From positions 19,498,501 through 19,562,500 of the forward strand of contig CM064417.1 in the NCBI GenBank assembly GCA_032690845.1: DNA of 64,000 bases, given 5' to 3'. A program made the translations under genes and the position numbers. Below, piece by piece: positions 11,679 to 23,589 of this stretch. The stretch's first letter is position 1, and each line of letters begins with the position of its first letter. The notes beneath the pieces are model-generated. The model searched no databases, had not been told where the DNA came from, and saw nothing but the letters and a program-made list of their open reading frames with translations. This DNA is from Eleusine coracana subsp. coracana. Its lineage: Eukaryota > Streptophyta > Magnoliopsida > Poales > Poaceae.

Positions 11679-12961
11679 CTTGGGTGTTATATGGTTTAGC
11701 AAGTTCTGATGACTTCAACATCAATTATAAATGTAAATGACTTTCTTTACCTAACAAATTTTCCTCGTTTCATGTACATGCCTTGTTTAGCGAAGCTTCT
11801 ATCTGCCACATCCAGAATTTGAACTGCTCAATTGTGGGGTTTCTTCAGAAAACACAATAGTTTCCTGTATAAGAAAACTTGCATCTCTGATCATGATTTT
11901 GACATTATTTTCATAATTGACTCTCCTTTCTAACTGTTTGTATTCATTAGTGGATCTGAAACTTCTACAAACACCTGTAATTGTCAGTATTAAAGAAACC
12001 AAACTATTAGCTTGACAGTCTACTTAATGTTTTACTCAAATTTTACATTGCAGCAAGCTCCAGTTAGGGAGAAAACAAAGGAAGCTTCTGCCAGGGAAAA
12101 AGGGAGGAAAGCTGCAGGACATTGTTGCACCTTGCATGAGTCGAGGGCTAGTGAGAATGGGACTCAAGCTGCTGGCATGGGCAAACGGAAGCAAGCTCTG
12201 GTGAGCAACAAGTCCTCCTCCTCCCTGCTATTTTGGGTTAAGTGGATGAAAGCTGATTCTAGTTCTTAGTAGATGATTCTAACAAGTACTTATATGCTGA
12301 TGTAATTACTCTATTGTATAGATCATAGAATACCAGCAATGTGATCAGCTTAAGGAAAGAAAATTTGTTTATTGGATGAAAGCTGATCCTGGTTCTTAGT
12401 AGTTGCAACAGGAGTGATGTTATACTGAATGTGCTGCTGTTGTGACTGCTTTGCAGGAAATCATATCATACATTTATGTCTTTGTGTTTCAACAAGCTTA
12501 GCTAGTGACACCAAATTATTTTATAATAAAATACCAATGTTTATGAAAGTACAAGAACCAGTAGATAGTAGGAAGCAATTAATGTTACAAATAAACTCAC
12601 ATATTATGAAAATTTTATACTAATTGGCTCATCTGATCTGTCCCGGTGTCTCATGATCTTTAACAAATGGTCATTATGCATAAAACCATTTCTTGTTATA
12701 TTTCTCGAGCAGCTCATTACAATTTGTAGAATTAAATTTTAGTTGTGCTTGACACATAATTAGTTAATTACTACTTTTGGACAACACATATAAGAACATT
12801 TGGTTGTTTAAGCCTGATTCAATTTATTTTGTTAACTTGTTCTTATATTATGTTCCTATTTTGTTCACTTCTAGCAAGCTCCAGCTAGGCAGAAAGGAAA
12901 GCAACGTGCAGGCAGTGAGAAAGGCAAAGAAGCTACAGCCAGGGGTAAAGGGATGCCAACT

Positions 12962-14632
12962 TGTAAGGACTGAAGGCGTACCGAGAAGGGGAGGGGGGTG
13001 AATCGGTAAGCCGCTCACGAATCCAAATATTTTAGTTCACACTACTAGAACATATCAATCATTGCAACCTAACACTTCTAGTAGGTCAAGACCCTACACA
13101 TGCTAGTGTTCATGATGATAGCAAGCGTGGAAGTCAAACACACTAGCCTATGCAAGCCACAATTCAATCTAGTTACTAAGCACACAATTGTGAAATAGTA
13201 AAGAGGGGGTCAAGAAATGCTCATGATTTTCTTGAGGTCTCGGAAGGATGGCACCTTCCCCTACTTGTTGGGCCACTCCCGCTGGAGTGCCGGTCCCACA
13301 AGCCACCAATGTGGAGTTCTCGCCCACGAGCCTGCACACTCCCGGAGTGAAGACATGGTGCGCGTCACCGCTGCCATCAAGGCACAAGCTCGCCTCCCTC
13401 GAGAACTTGCCAGACTCCTCGAGCCGACACGGGCGCTCACTAGCGATGCTACTTTCACCGGCAGGCTCAAACCGGGTACAAACGTGTGATTGCCTTCATA
13501 ACCGATCACGATAGGCTCGATCACCGATAGCTAACCGGTCTAGGTCTCACCATAGACCAAGAGTAACAACCTAGATCACACCCTCAAAGACACCCTAGCC
13601 TTAGATGTGCATCAATGCTCAAGTTACTCTCACTAGCACTCTCAAGATATGCAATATCTCCTAGGTGCTCTCCTCTTTGCCTCTTGGCTCTCGTCAAATG
13701 CTCCAAGCAATTCCACTGGCCAAGAGTGGTCTCCAAGACCCCAGCAACGAAGTTATATAGGCTTCCAACCTCCAACTAGTCGTTGCTCCCTGAAATCAGC
13801 TTTCTGGGTCAACTCACCGGACTGTCCGGTCACTGCCTGACCGGACCGTCCGGTCACTGCAATCCTCAGCACCAACGGCTCTGCCGCTGCTGATCTTCGT
13901 ACTGACTGGACCGTACGGTCAGTTGATCAGAACAGCCGGTCCGTTTCTCTCACCAGTCCAAAAACATTTCCTACGCAGCTTCCTCTCTGCCCAAGTCTCA
14001 ACCCTACTGACCGGACCATCCGGTCACTAGACCATACCGTCCGGTCTCTAGGGCTTCCAGACCTGAGAGATTCCTCGCTCCTCGCTGAAAGTCCCAGATA
14101 ATTCCTTCTAGTGACCGTGCAGTTTGGTCACCACTAACCCCTCTGTCTGGTCACTACGTCCAGAAGCTGAAACTTCTCGTCCTCGCTTGACTTCATTTCC
14201 TGGCTTCTCCGAATAGCTCCTTGGCTTCTCCACTGTCATCTAGTGCCTATGATTTCACTGGGCATCTATGCACATCACCAACTAGTGTGATCTAAGAAAC
14301 ATGACCTAGACCCCCTTCATAGTCTGGTTTTTCTTATGGACTTAAAGCCCTAACAACTAGGCAAGTGTTTCCAACACTAGCTCCATAGCTTGTCCTTAGC
14401 CTCGATTCATCTTCATCAACCCTTGGACTCTATCAAGTTTATCAAGCCTCCATGCTGGTGGTCATTGTCATCCATCATCAACGGTCATCCATATGATTTG
14501 TAATAGAGTATAGAGATGATCCTTGCATAGAAAACACTCATGTAGATATTAGCCCACAATTTCATAGTTGTCATCTATCACCAAAACATTCATACCTTAG
14601 GGATCCAATCATCAATGGTCATGAAGCTTACA
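12962..14632. mobile_element. Solo LTR inserted in an exon
   Basis: Starts TGTAAGGACTG and ends AAGCTTACA, giving TGTAAG/CTTACA terminal inverted repeats. Flanking 5-mers CAACT (12957-12961) and CAACC (14633-14637) agree at four of five positions, as for a target duplication. There is no gag or pol inside its 1,671 bp, so it is a solo LTR or a small non-coding LTR element. It interrupts the 12875-14664 exon, whose frame resumes correctly after the duplication. It contains several copies of the palindrome ACCGGACCGTCCGGT (13810-14060). The retroelement family is not identified. Confidence 0.7.
13815..14060. repeat. Cluster of GACCGGACCGTCCGGTC-type palindromes
   Basis: Copies and near-copies at about 13816-13831, 13838-13854, 13906-13922, 14010-14026 and 14035-14048. 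The first two form a pair spaced about 8 bp apart. Palindromes of the form CCGGAC-GTCCGG are widespread in panicoid grass LTRs as far as I recall. Their function is unknown to me. Confidence 0.7.
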
Positions 14633-15079
14633 CAACCGTTTCCTCCTTCGTGCTAGCCATTCCGGTGAGCAACAATACATCCTCCTCTCTGCTGTTTTAT
14701 GTGTTAGTCTTTCATGTGTTATCTCCATATGATATCCTCATCCCTCCTCACTTTTCTTTTCAATTTCTAACTCTCTTTGCATGGCTGCTGTTGTGACTGT
14801 TTTGCAGGAAATGAAACAGGAAACACAAGTGACCTTCCGATTCCGCAAAATAGTATTAACTGTGAGGTACATGAATGACTGATGACAAAACCAAGGCGAA
14901 GATGTTGACCAAAAACCAGATAATCTCCAAAAACTTAGCTCGTACTCACTGATTCCATAACCTAACATGTACCTAACCCCATTGTCTCATGTCAGCTGAT
15001 TGAAAAAGCTGAGGAGTTGCGGGTTGCTCTCAAGTGGAGGTCCAAGTATGTTAGTGATTCTGATGACAGTGATGCCTAA

Positions 15080-15765
15080 GGCATTGTTTAAGTTGTAGGG
15101 TGATGAAGTGGTTCATTAAGTACGTGGTAGTTGCTTAAGTCGTAGGGTGATGAAGTGCAACCTGTCATTTTGGTGTTGGGTCATGATTTGGTTTGACAAG
15201 TGCACTGAAGAGTGATGTAGTCACTGGACCTGTTAAGTACCTGTAATGTATGCACTCATGAGTATTGTATGGATCTGTCTATTAAGTTATGTAGTCAGTT
15301 AACCTATATCTATTTATTATGTTATCTATGATGGACTTCAAATCTCCTTATCTTCGATGGACATAAAATCTACTTATTTTGTGTTTCTAGCTTAGCATGT
15401 GCCCTTTTGATTGTTTTGCAATGAAATGAATGTCATTGCTTCACTGGTTTGACATCTCTTCCTATGCTGCACTTACAAAAGATGAGGTTACACAATGTTT
15501 GGTAATGTTGCATGGGAAGAAGAATTTGCATAGTCTACATCCTGTTATTATTTATCCGACATTTACAAATTTCCACATGGAAAGAGTGGTTCATTTCCAA
15601 TAACACAAGAACAAAAGTCATAATAATCATGTTTTTCTGACCAAATAATAGGCATAATAATCATAAGAAAATATTTTGAACAACAAAGGCGTAGTCTCCT
15701 AGCCCCACAACTTTAATCTGATTGCACCAAAAGGACAAGTACAAAAAGTTTTTCTTTGAGACACA
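15080..15765. other. Spacer between two convergent genes
   Basis: Lies between the stop of the + strand carried gene (15079) and the - strand end of the TNP2-type gene (15766), so it probably holds both 3' UTRs. A GTAGGGTGATGAAGTG block occurs twice (about 15096 and 15142), a short direct duplication. No ORF with recognisable content. Confidence 0.4.
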
Positions 15766-16919
15766 CTAGTTCGAATGGTGAGAATTACATAAAAAAAAAT
15801 CATCATCTTCATCATCCATCATTGCGGGAGCAACGACTCCGTCGGCAGTGTAGGTGTCTTCAGATTCCTCATCATCCTCATCTAGAATGTCCTCATCATC
15901 CGGTTCAGGCATGGCCGTAGCACATGCCTCTTCTTGTACAGAAGCATCACATATTACTCCTTCCATGTCATTCCTACTCCAAGTTGTCAAATCCAAGGGT
16001 TGGTCTTCAATATTCATATGTTCGACTCCTACTATAACAGAGTCCACATTTGTATCAACAGCTGCAATATCATCAGAGACCTCTCCTTCTAGCATGACAA
16101 ATAGGTTTCTTGGTTTCATTCTGAGGACACTACTTCAATTACTTTTCTTCGCACATTTCACATAACATACTTGCTCAGCCTGTGTCGCCATGATGTAAGG
16201 CTCATCTAAATAGTGAAATTGTGTAGTATCATTATCAACAATCCCATACTGATCCTTACTATACCCTCTGAATTGGTTCCTAGTTGGTGCCAGCACATCA
16301 TACCAATCACACTCAAATAGCATCACTTCCTTTGTATTTGGAAAATTATGGACGATTATTTTTTTTAATTACGCTGTACCATTCCATGCCATCACCCTCC
16401 ACAACGACACCACTGTTCCTTGTGGTTAAATTTTTCTCTGCACTTGCTATCCGGAACTAAAATCCATTGATGGAGCACCTGTTATAGACATGATGTCGAA
16501 TAGCTGGACCGCGTCCTAGAGAATATAACATACAATTTGCTTTTCCCTCATGTAGTTTGCTGATCTGCACGCATAATTATATGCAAAACAAATGTTAGCT
16601 ACATATTTCTGTGTGATAAATACACTATTTTGTGCCGTTTTTCAACATTTCGCATGCTGCTTCTCTTCAATTCCTCCATATGCTCACTGCAACGAAAAAC
16701 ACATACCACCTTATCAATATCTAATTAGGACAGAATTAAATATAAAATAGTAGATTTTACATGTATAGCTTACTCTTTCCATGGAATTGCCTCATCACAG
16801 TTCGACACTATTTAGTGCCTCATCCTTCTCAAGTCAAAAGGATATACAATATCAATTTCTGTAGGTTTCCTTTCTTTACTAAAGTCCCTGCTAGCAAATA
16901 TACTTAGACCAGAAGATGG
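15766..16919 (-). pseudogene. CACTA TNP2-type transposase, C-terminal part (DUF4216 region)
   Basis: Continuation of the transposase gene whose N-terminal part is at 35911-38352, cut apart by the Grande-like element. Reading on the - strand from 16919 the frame continues directly from the other half with FASRDFSKERKP and PFDLRRMRH. The 16326-16135 piece then gives MMLFECDWYDVLAP and EPYIMATQAEQVCYV, the DUF4216-type signature found at the C-terminus of grass TNP2 proteins. A strongly acidic tail follows (16119-15766, DEDILDEDDEESED). Stops near 16820 and 16135 break the frame. TNP2-type proteins are the catalytic transposases of CACTA elements; this one is not functional. Confidence 0.75.
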
Positions 16920-17456
16920 TGTTGGGGGGATCACTTTGCAAGCCACCCTTCGAGGGTTCATCAAAGTCGGGCTGCGAAAAAAGTCAAAGTCAACACATTG
17001 TTATCCTTGTTATTATTATTAACCATAAGTTCGAGGTACAGGTGTTCATCGGAGGCCACGGAAAAACCAAGACCCTTCAAGTGGTACTTCCGCGCCCTCG
17101 GAGGATGAAGCCGTCATCCTTCGAAGGACGGGTGCTGGGCAAGATCAAGAACCGGTTTGGCGCGAAGAGGGCAACACGTGGCACCAGCACGTGTTGTGGC
17201 GTGCGGAGCAAGGAAGGGTAACAGAAGTGTTGAAATGACCGATTTATCCTTTATGACTATTTTATACAGAATATTCGAAATATATAGTAGGTAATTAGGG
17301 ACAAAATGGTCATTTGCATATGGGTTAAGTACGGGCCTATAAAAGGAACACCCCTACTTACTTGTAACAGGATGAATCTTTTTGGAGATACGTGAGAAGA
17401 GCTTTTTTGTTCCATTTCATACCCTTTGCAATTTCTTTCGCTCAGTGACACCAACA
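16920..17456 (+). repeat. 5' LTR of the Grande-like element
   Basis: 537 bp, bounded by TGTTGG and CCAACA. Very similar to 35335-35910 (low-90s percent by eye, not computed), so the insertion is not recent. A TATA box lies at 17338-17345. Confidence 0.9.
17338..17345 (+). promoter_or_regulatory. TATA box of the Grande-like 5' LTR
   Basis: TATAAAAG within GGGCCTATAAAAGGAAC, about 160 bp before the gag ATG and conserved in the 3' LTR. It is the probable core promoter of the genomic RNA. Confidence 0.6.
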
Positions 17457-17457
17457 G

Positions 17458-17471
17458 TGGCGCCCACCGTG
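17458..17471 (+). other. Primer-binding site of the Grande-like element
   Basis: TGGCGCCCACCGTG begins two bases after the 5' LTR end. TGGCGCC at this position is the usual start of plant gypsy primer-binding sites, which pair with a tRNA 3' end; the exact tRNA is not determined. Confidence 0.65.
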
Positions 17472-17496
17472 TTGTGAGCTCGTACGCAAGCTCACG

Positions 17497-19206
17497 ATGA
17501 CTCAACTCCACGGACCGTTGTCTTCGAGCGACACAACGCCCTCACGAAGCAGCGCTCTGGGAGACCCCCAACCGGCTGACGACCAGTCTACATCGCATGT
17601 AACAAAAGAGAGCACCCCCGAAGTGCAACAATCGCTTCAGGCAGAAGGAGCGGGCGGCCTAAAAGACCCAGTACAGCGTCCTGAACAACCGTCGAGCTCA
17701 AACCCTCCGGGAAGCAACACCCCAACCTCGACGACAGCAGCACAAGAGATGGAGCTGTTAGCCCAAAGAGCCGAGCACCTTGAGCAACTCAAGCAACAAC
17801 TGTTGCAAGAACAAGAGCTAAGAAGCAAAGCGTTGTTAGAGAGAGAGAGCATTACAAGAGAAAGAGTGCATAGCCCACCTCAGACTCAAGAATCTGCAAC
17901 TGGCAAAAGAAGTCGAAGAATTCCAAAGAACCATTGGCAGGGCAAGTCGCTAGGAATCAAATCCAATGCCCGAAGCCCACCCGTACCTCGAGTAAGAAGT
18001 ACCACTCACACCAAGCCACCAGCCAGTAGCCACAGAAGCGCTGCCAATTGAAGATCAAGCACAACGGGCATAATCGACAAAGACTCACCTCTTTCCGAAG
18101 GGTTGCAAAGAGCTCCATACCCACCTCATGAGCTACGAAGCAACAATCATTTTAGCACGAGGAGACAAGGTAACACTGGTAAAGGCATTCGTTTGCACCC
18201 TCAAAGAGTCCGCCCTCAATTGGTACTTCAACCTGCCTCCCAGATCTCTGTACAGCTGGGAAAACATCAGGGATAAGGTGGTCACAAGTTTTCGAGGGTT
18301 CCGCACCATTATGAAACCATCACACGAGCTGTGGAATATTGCCCAGCAAGAGAATGAGCAATACTACAGAAGATTCCTCATGCTTCGAGCTCAAGCCCCG
18401 AGTGTCACGGATGAGGCAGCAATAAACTCTGTACTCAGGGGCATGCGAGCATGTCAGATGTCTTCATACTGTGCGCGGATACCCCCGCACACCATGCAAA
18501 TGTTATGCACGAAGTTCAAAGAATACAGTAGATCGGATGTGGATTATAAGAGACGCAAGCAAAGCCAAAGCAAGAGCCGCAACTAGTCACACAGCGAAGG
18601 TGGCTATCAAGAAAGGCAGTACAGAAAAACCAAGCAATCCACAGAACCCTCCCCTTCGTTCATTGGTCACATCGAGGGAGACATAGAATACACTATGGGC
18701 AGAAGCAACTAGAGCAATGATTTCAGAGGAAGCGACAACGAGGGCATAGCAGAGGCCGAGGCTCTCAAGTCCAGACTCGACCGGCCATAAAGCCGTACTG
18801 TTTCTACTGCGGAGAAAACAAGGGGCACAAAACTTCCACCTGCCTCAAAGAAAAAGAAATCCAAGAAAGGATCGAACCAGAAAAGAAGGCTTCGTCCTTA
18901 CCCAAAGCCATCAATTATACATCGGTCAACCCATGGCCCCAGCAACCATATCCACAGCCTGCTCAGCCCAATTATCACTACCCAAGCACCCACCATCATC
19001 AACTTTACGCACCATCCCCATATTTTCATCCAACTCACCCCACACAACCGCCCAACCAATACACCCAACCCAGACAACAAATCCAGCAACCATCACCCAA
19101 CCAAGACCAACAAAGGCAAAAGCAAGAGCCTCAATACCTACCACAGCCTAAACCAGAGCCCACCCCAAACCAAGCCACAACCTTCCCAGTACAAGATTAC
19201 ATCGGA
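17497..19206 (+). pseudogene. Grande-like gag, broken
   Basis: ATG 17497 opens a 184-codon frame with a Ser/Pro-rich N-terminus and a Gln/Glu-rich coiled coil (EHLEQLKQQLLQEQELRSK). After a frame break, 18128-18586 holds the capsid-like retrotransposon gag core (VKAFVCTLKESALNWYFNL, then ENEQYYRRFLMLRAQAP). A zinc knuckle CFYCGENKGHKTSTC (CX2CX4HX4C) lies near 18797-18841, followed by a Pro/Gln/Tyr-rich spacer up to the protease. Stops and frame changes at about 18050, 18586 and 18710 make it non-functional. Confidence 0.75.
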
Positions 19207-19887
19207 ATGATATGCGGAGGGTCATCTTCAGACTTCAAAAACAAAAGAAGAAGAAGAGATCACTTTCGAATGGTAAACAGCGTTTTCACAGAAGGACCTG
19301 TTATCAAGTCAAAGTGGTCTCATATTCCCATCACATTCACCGAGTCAGATCTCAGCCTCAAAGCCTACCCGCATGTCGATGCATTCGTAATCGAAGCCCA
19401 CATCCACACCTGGATGGTCAGTAAAGTCCTTGTAGACAACGGCAGCCAGGCAGACATCCTGTTCATAAACACCTTCGAGCAAATGGGCCTTAGCAGAGGT
19501 TCTCTGCAGCCGTCAAATATACCACTCATTGGCTATGGTGGAAAAAGAATCACTCCCATAGGCACAATTTCCCTACTGGTATCGTTCGACAACACTCAAA
19601 ACCCTCGAACAGAGTATGTAACATTTGATATGGTGGATCTTTGCCACCCATTTAACGTCATATTTGGCCGGGGCACAATTAACACCTTCGAAGCCATCAT
19701 CTACAGTGCATATCTATGTATGAAGATTCCAGCAGCCGGAGGGGTTATCACAGTCAAAGAAGATCAGCAAATGGCAAGAGACATAGAAAAAGGTTATGCA
19801 CTAGGGGAAAGGAACTGCAACAACATACAGATTTTCAGCCAAGAGCAGCTAGAGGATGAAGAGAGAGGTCAAAAAGCTCGTGACTAG
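19207..19887 (+). pseudogene. Grande-like aspartic protease domain
   Basis: A 226-codon open frame. The active-site strand reads KVLVDNGSQADILFINTF; the D-N-G-S at the catalytic loop is a Tat-type variant of the D-T/S-G motif, so the catalytic Asp is kept. The second signature HPFNVIFGRGTINTFEA marks the C-terminal part of the domain. The frame stops at 19887 and the pol continues in other frames, so the polyprotein is broken although this domain looks fairly whole. Confidence 0.75.
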
Positions 19888-22235
19888 CATAAAGCGAACG
19901 CAAGGGAAGAGACACGATGTCTCGACAGAGAGAAGGTTGAGTGCAGCCAGACGAAGAAACCAAAAAAGTACTCCTCGACGAACAAGTCCTTGGCCAGTTC
20001 ATCACTATAGGCTCTGGTTTAGACTCCGAAGAAGAGAAAAAACTGCTAGCATTACTTAGTAATAACAAAGATTTATTCGCCTAGTCTTCAGCAGACCTTG
20101 AAGGCGTGGACAGAAGTATCATAGAGCACAAGCTAGAAGTCAACACAAAGATCAAGCCAAAAAAACAAAGTCTTTGAAAGATGTCCAATGAAAAAACAGA
20201 AGCTATCAGAGCGGAAGTCCAATGGCTCCTCGATGCTTCTGTTATCCACGAAGTCAAATATCCATCTTGGCTGGCAAACTGCGTAATGGTGAAGAAAAAG
20301 AATGGAAAGTGGAGAATGTGTATAGACTTCACAGATCTCAACAAAGCTTGCCCCAAAGATGATTTCCCATTGCCCCGAATTGACAAAATCGTGGACGCAG
20401 CAGCTTGGAGCGAGCTGCTGTCACTGCTTGATTGCTTCTCCGGCTATCATCAGATATGGCTAAGGAGGGAGGATGAGGAAAAAACAAGCTTCATCACACC
20501 CTTTGGTACTTACTGTTTCGTAAGAATGTCCGAGGGAATGAAAAATGCCGGCCCTACATTTTGTCGCATGATTCAAAAAGCCTTCGAGTCGTAGTTCAGA
20601 AAAAGTGTACACGCTTATGTGGACGACATCATAGTAGCAAGCAAAGCAGAAGGCAACCATATCTCAGACCTCGCAGAAACATTTGCAAACCTTCGAGCAG
20701 CAAGGTTAGAACTAAATCCGGAGAAGTGTGTTTGCAGCATCCGGGAAGGAAGAGTACTCGGTTGTCTGGTGTCAACCAAAGGCATCGAAGCCAACCCACA
20801 CAAAATCAAAGCAATCATCCAAATGTAAGAACCCCAGTGCCGAAAGGGTGTGCAGAAACTCACAGGCAGAATGGCGGTACTAAACCGGTTCATATCCAGA
20901 TCAGCCGAGAGAAGCTTGCCCTTCTTCCAAACACTCCGAGGGGCTCAACCCTTTGAATGGGGTCCAGAACAGCAAAGAGGCTTCGCAGAGCTAAAAAACT
21001 ACCTCGAGAAGCAATCAAAGCTCACCAACCCAGAGCCCGGGGCTGTGCTGCTGTTATATGTCGCTGCGTCTCATTCGGCGGTCAGTGCAGTCCTTGTACA
21101 GGAAAAGAAAATAGTCAAAACGCTTAAAGGGGAGCCGAAGGAACTCTTGGTGCAACTACCGGTATACTATGTCAGCGAGGCACTGTCTGCCTCCAAGAGT
21201 CTATATTCCAAGAGAGAAAAAATCGCATACGCGGTAGTCATGGTCTCCAGAAAGCTACGACATTATTTTGAGGCTCACCACATCAAAGTGCTCACCAACC
21301 AACCACTTAATGAAATATTTGGCAACCGAGAAGCTTCGGGAACAATCGCTAAATGGGCCATGGAACTCTCAGAGCATGTAGTAGACTTCGAGAAACACAG
21401 TGCCATCAAGTCTCAGGTACTTGCTGACTTCATAGCAGATTGGACAGCTCCACAACTCATAAGAAATCAAGCATGGTCTGAGCTAGAGTGGACAGTGCAC
21501 TGCGACGGAGCCTGGGGACTAGCCGGGGCAGGAATAGCAGCAGTAGTCACCTCGCCCATGGGCGTGAAAATGAAATACGCTGCAAGGCTTGAGTTCAGTA
21601 AAGAAACGGATAAGTGCACCAATAACATAGCAGAGTATAAGGCAGTACTGCTAGGGCTCAAGAAACTGAGAGCACTCCGAGTCCAGAGGTGCAGAATTAG
21701 AACAAATTCCAAGATCGTTGCCAGCCAATACGACAAAAAATTCACAACCAGGGACCCACTGCTTGAGAAATACTACAGCACCATCCGAAGTATGGAAAAG
21801 TATTTCAAAGGCTTCGATATACAGTATATCGAGAGAAAGTTCAAAACAGAGGCAGACGAGCTCGCCAAATCAGCAGCAAGACAAGAGGCAATACCACAAG
21901 ATGTGTTCTTTCAAACAATCACAGAACCTTCGATCAAAACAGTCCTCTATGACCCCGAGCAAATACACGTAGTAATGAGCGAAGACTGGAGAACTCAAAT
22001 CATTACATACCTCAGGGGTTTTTACGAGCCAGACACCGAGTCAGAGGCCAAAAGAATGCAGCAAAGGGCTAGGAACTACAAAATCATCGAGGGTCAGCTG
22101 TACAAGTCAGGAATTTGCGCTCCACTACTCAATTGTGTAAGCAAAAACGGAGGGCACCCAGCTACTCAGCAAGATACACGAGGGAATCTGCGGAGCGCAT
22201 ATCGGACCTCGGCCATTAGCTGCAAAGGCAGTTAG
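19888..22235 (+). pseudogene. Grande-like RT, RNase H and archaeal-type RNase H
   Basis: RT motifs begin near 20200 (RMCIDFTDLNKACPKDDFPL), continue with LLDCFSGYHQI and the catalytic YVDDIIVAS at about 20615-20640, and are broken by stops at 20592 and 20826. RNase H follows in the 20850-22235 frame (PVYYVSEALS and ADFIADWT). A second domain starts near 21490 (WTVHCDGAWGLAGAGI, NNIAEYKAVLLGL, EADELAKSAA): the archaeal-type RNase H that defines Tat elements. TNQPLN and RTNSK have Asn where the families usually have a catalytic Asp, consistent with G-to-A damage. Non-functional. Confidence 0.82.
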
Positions 22236-23211
22236 GCAAGGTTTCTTCTGGCCATCTATGGTCAAGGATGCCGCAGAAGTAGTAACCAGGTGCGAAGCCT
22301 GTCAAAAAATCTCAAATAGGCAGTCAGCACCCTCTCAGCCAACGCAACTCATAGCCCCATCATGGCCTCTCCAACGCTGGGGAATCGACATCATTGGACC
22401 CCAACCCAGAGCCCCGGGGAATTACAGGTGGACAGTTGTAGCGCTAGAATATTTCGCCAAGTGGATCGAAGCAAAACCAATCACAAACATCTCAGCAGCA
22501 ACAATCAGAAAGTTCTTCTGGCAAAATGTCATCTACCGCTTCGGAGTGCCAAGGGACATAACAGTCAACAACAAAAAACAATTCGAGAACGATATGTTCA
22601 AAGAATTCTGTCCCTCCATTGGAACCAAAGTCGACTTCGCGTTGGTATATCACCCCCAGTCAAATGGAGCCGTTGAAAGAGCAAACAGCCTTATATTCAA
22701 TTCAATCAAAAAGATACTCCTCGATGACAAGAAAGGAAAGTGGGCAGAAGAACTGCCAAGAGTCATATGGTCGCACAATACGACCGAAACCAGGGCAACC
22801 AAATACATGCCCTTCTAGTTACTTTACGAGGAAGAAGTAGTCACGCCCTAGGAGATGTTGCACCAAAGCCCTAGAACCTTCAATGCAAAATCAACACAGC
22901 CAACAGAGGCCGAATCAAGGGATCTCATAGAAGTCGACAGACTGGATGCAGTCGTTAACCTTGAAAAGTATCAATCAGAAACACGCCAGTGGAGGGATCC
23001 AAAAGTCGCACCCCGAGCCTACGCAGTAGGAGACCTAGTTCTACTCCGAAGCCCTAAAACAGAAAGCAAAGGCAAGCTAGAACCCAAATGGGAGGGTCCA
23101 TACATCGTGGCAAAATCAAACAGGCCCGGAGCGTACAGGCTCTAGACTTCGCAAGGAGAAGAGTTGCCGCATTCTTGGAACGCGAACAACCTTCAGAGGT
23201 TTTACGTATAA
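22120..23211 (+). pseudogene. Grande-like integrase
   Basis: After a frame change near 22140 the zinc region (RCEACQKISNRQSAP) is at about 22290 and the core follows with WGIDIIGPQPRAPGNY, YRFGVPRDITVNNKKQF and YHPQSNGAVERANS. The second catalytic Asp is Asn (TVNNKKQF where the family has TVDNGKQF), so catalysis should be lost. Stops at 22816 and 22849 interrupt the C-terminal part, which ends with EPKWEGPYIVAKS and the terminal QRFYV at 23211. No chromodomain is present, as expected for the Tat clade. Confidence 0.8.
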
Positions 23212-23589
23212 GTAAAGGCACCACTCGAAGCATGTAAAAAGCCAAGCATAGCACGAAACTATAAGTTCTACCTTGAGCCTAGTTGGTAGATTTTGTTTTT
23301 CAGGCTTTTCTTTTCTAAGCAATTATGTAAAGGACCGTACTATTTTCCTCACAAGGGGAACCCTTCGCAGGGGTGAGGTTTTTAACGAGGCGGATCCTAT
23401 GTAAACCCCAGCTAAATTTATAAAGCTGCCTTCCCCAAAGTGAAAAGCCTCGCTCAGTAGAGCACATCGAAACAACTCCTAGCACGGAGATTGAAACATT
23501 CGATGAAGAGCAAAAAACTCTCAAGCCATAGCTGCCGCACCTCGCTAAGCCCGAAGAGCTAAAACTCGTGCAGCCAGCTAACTTAGCGA

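Larger units (their letters stand above)
9758..15079 (+). pseudogene. Spliced host-like gene carried in the CACTA element, unknown product
   Basis: A + strand gene model with good splice sites: possible upstream ORF 9758-9937 in a GC-rich leader; exon 10180-10242 (MPREIIFVDSESDSDSANRN, then GTAACT donor); 10769-10892 (ends GACG/GTGAGT); about 12058-12200; 12875-12961 continued at 14638-14664; 14808-14861; and 14996-15079, ending KYVSDSDDSDA and stop. Phases agree throughout if the third exon uses the second of two nearby AG acceptors. That gives a small charged protein of roughly 190 residues with acidic Ser-Asp ends and a Lys/Arg/Ala-rich middle. The third and fourth exons start alike (CAAGCTCCAG) and share donor context, so they look duplicated. 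A solo LTR interrupts the fourth exon. I do not recognise the family. Capture by the CACTA is inferred from position. Confidence 0.5.

Noticed and set aside
13169..13840. ORFs on both strands inside the solo LTR
   Set aside because: No retroelement protein motif; LTR sequence with GC-rich chance frames.
17497..23211. Assigning the 19-kb element to Ogre or a chromovirus
   Set aside because: No chromodomain is present, and the antisense PF04195-like gene, LTR type and about 13.8-kb basic length fit a Grande-like Tat element better; the exact family name remains an inference.
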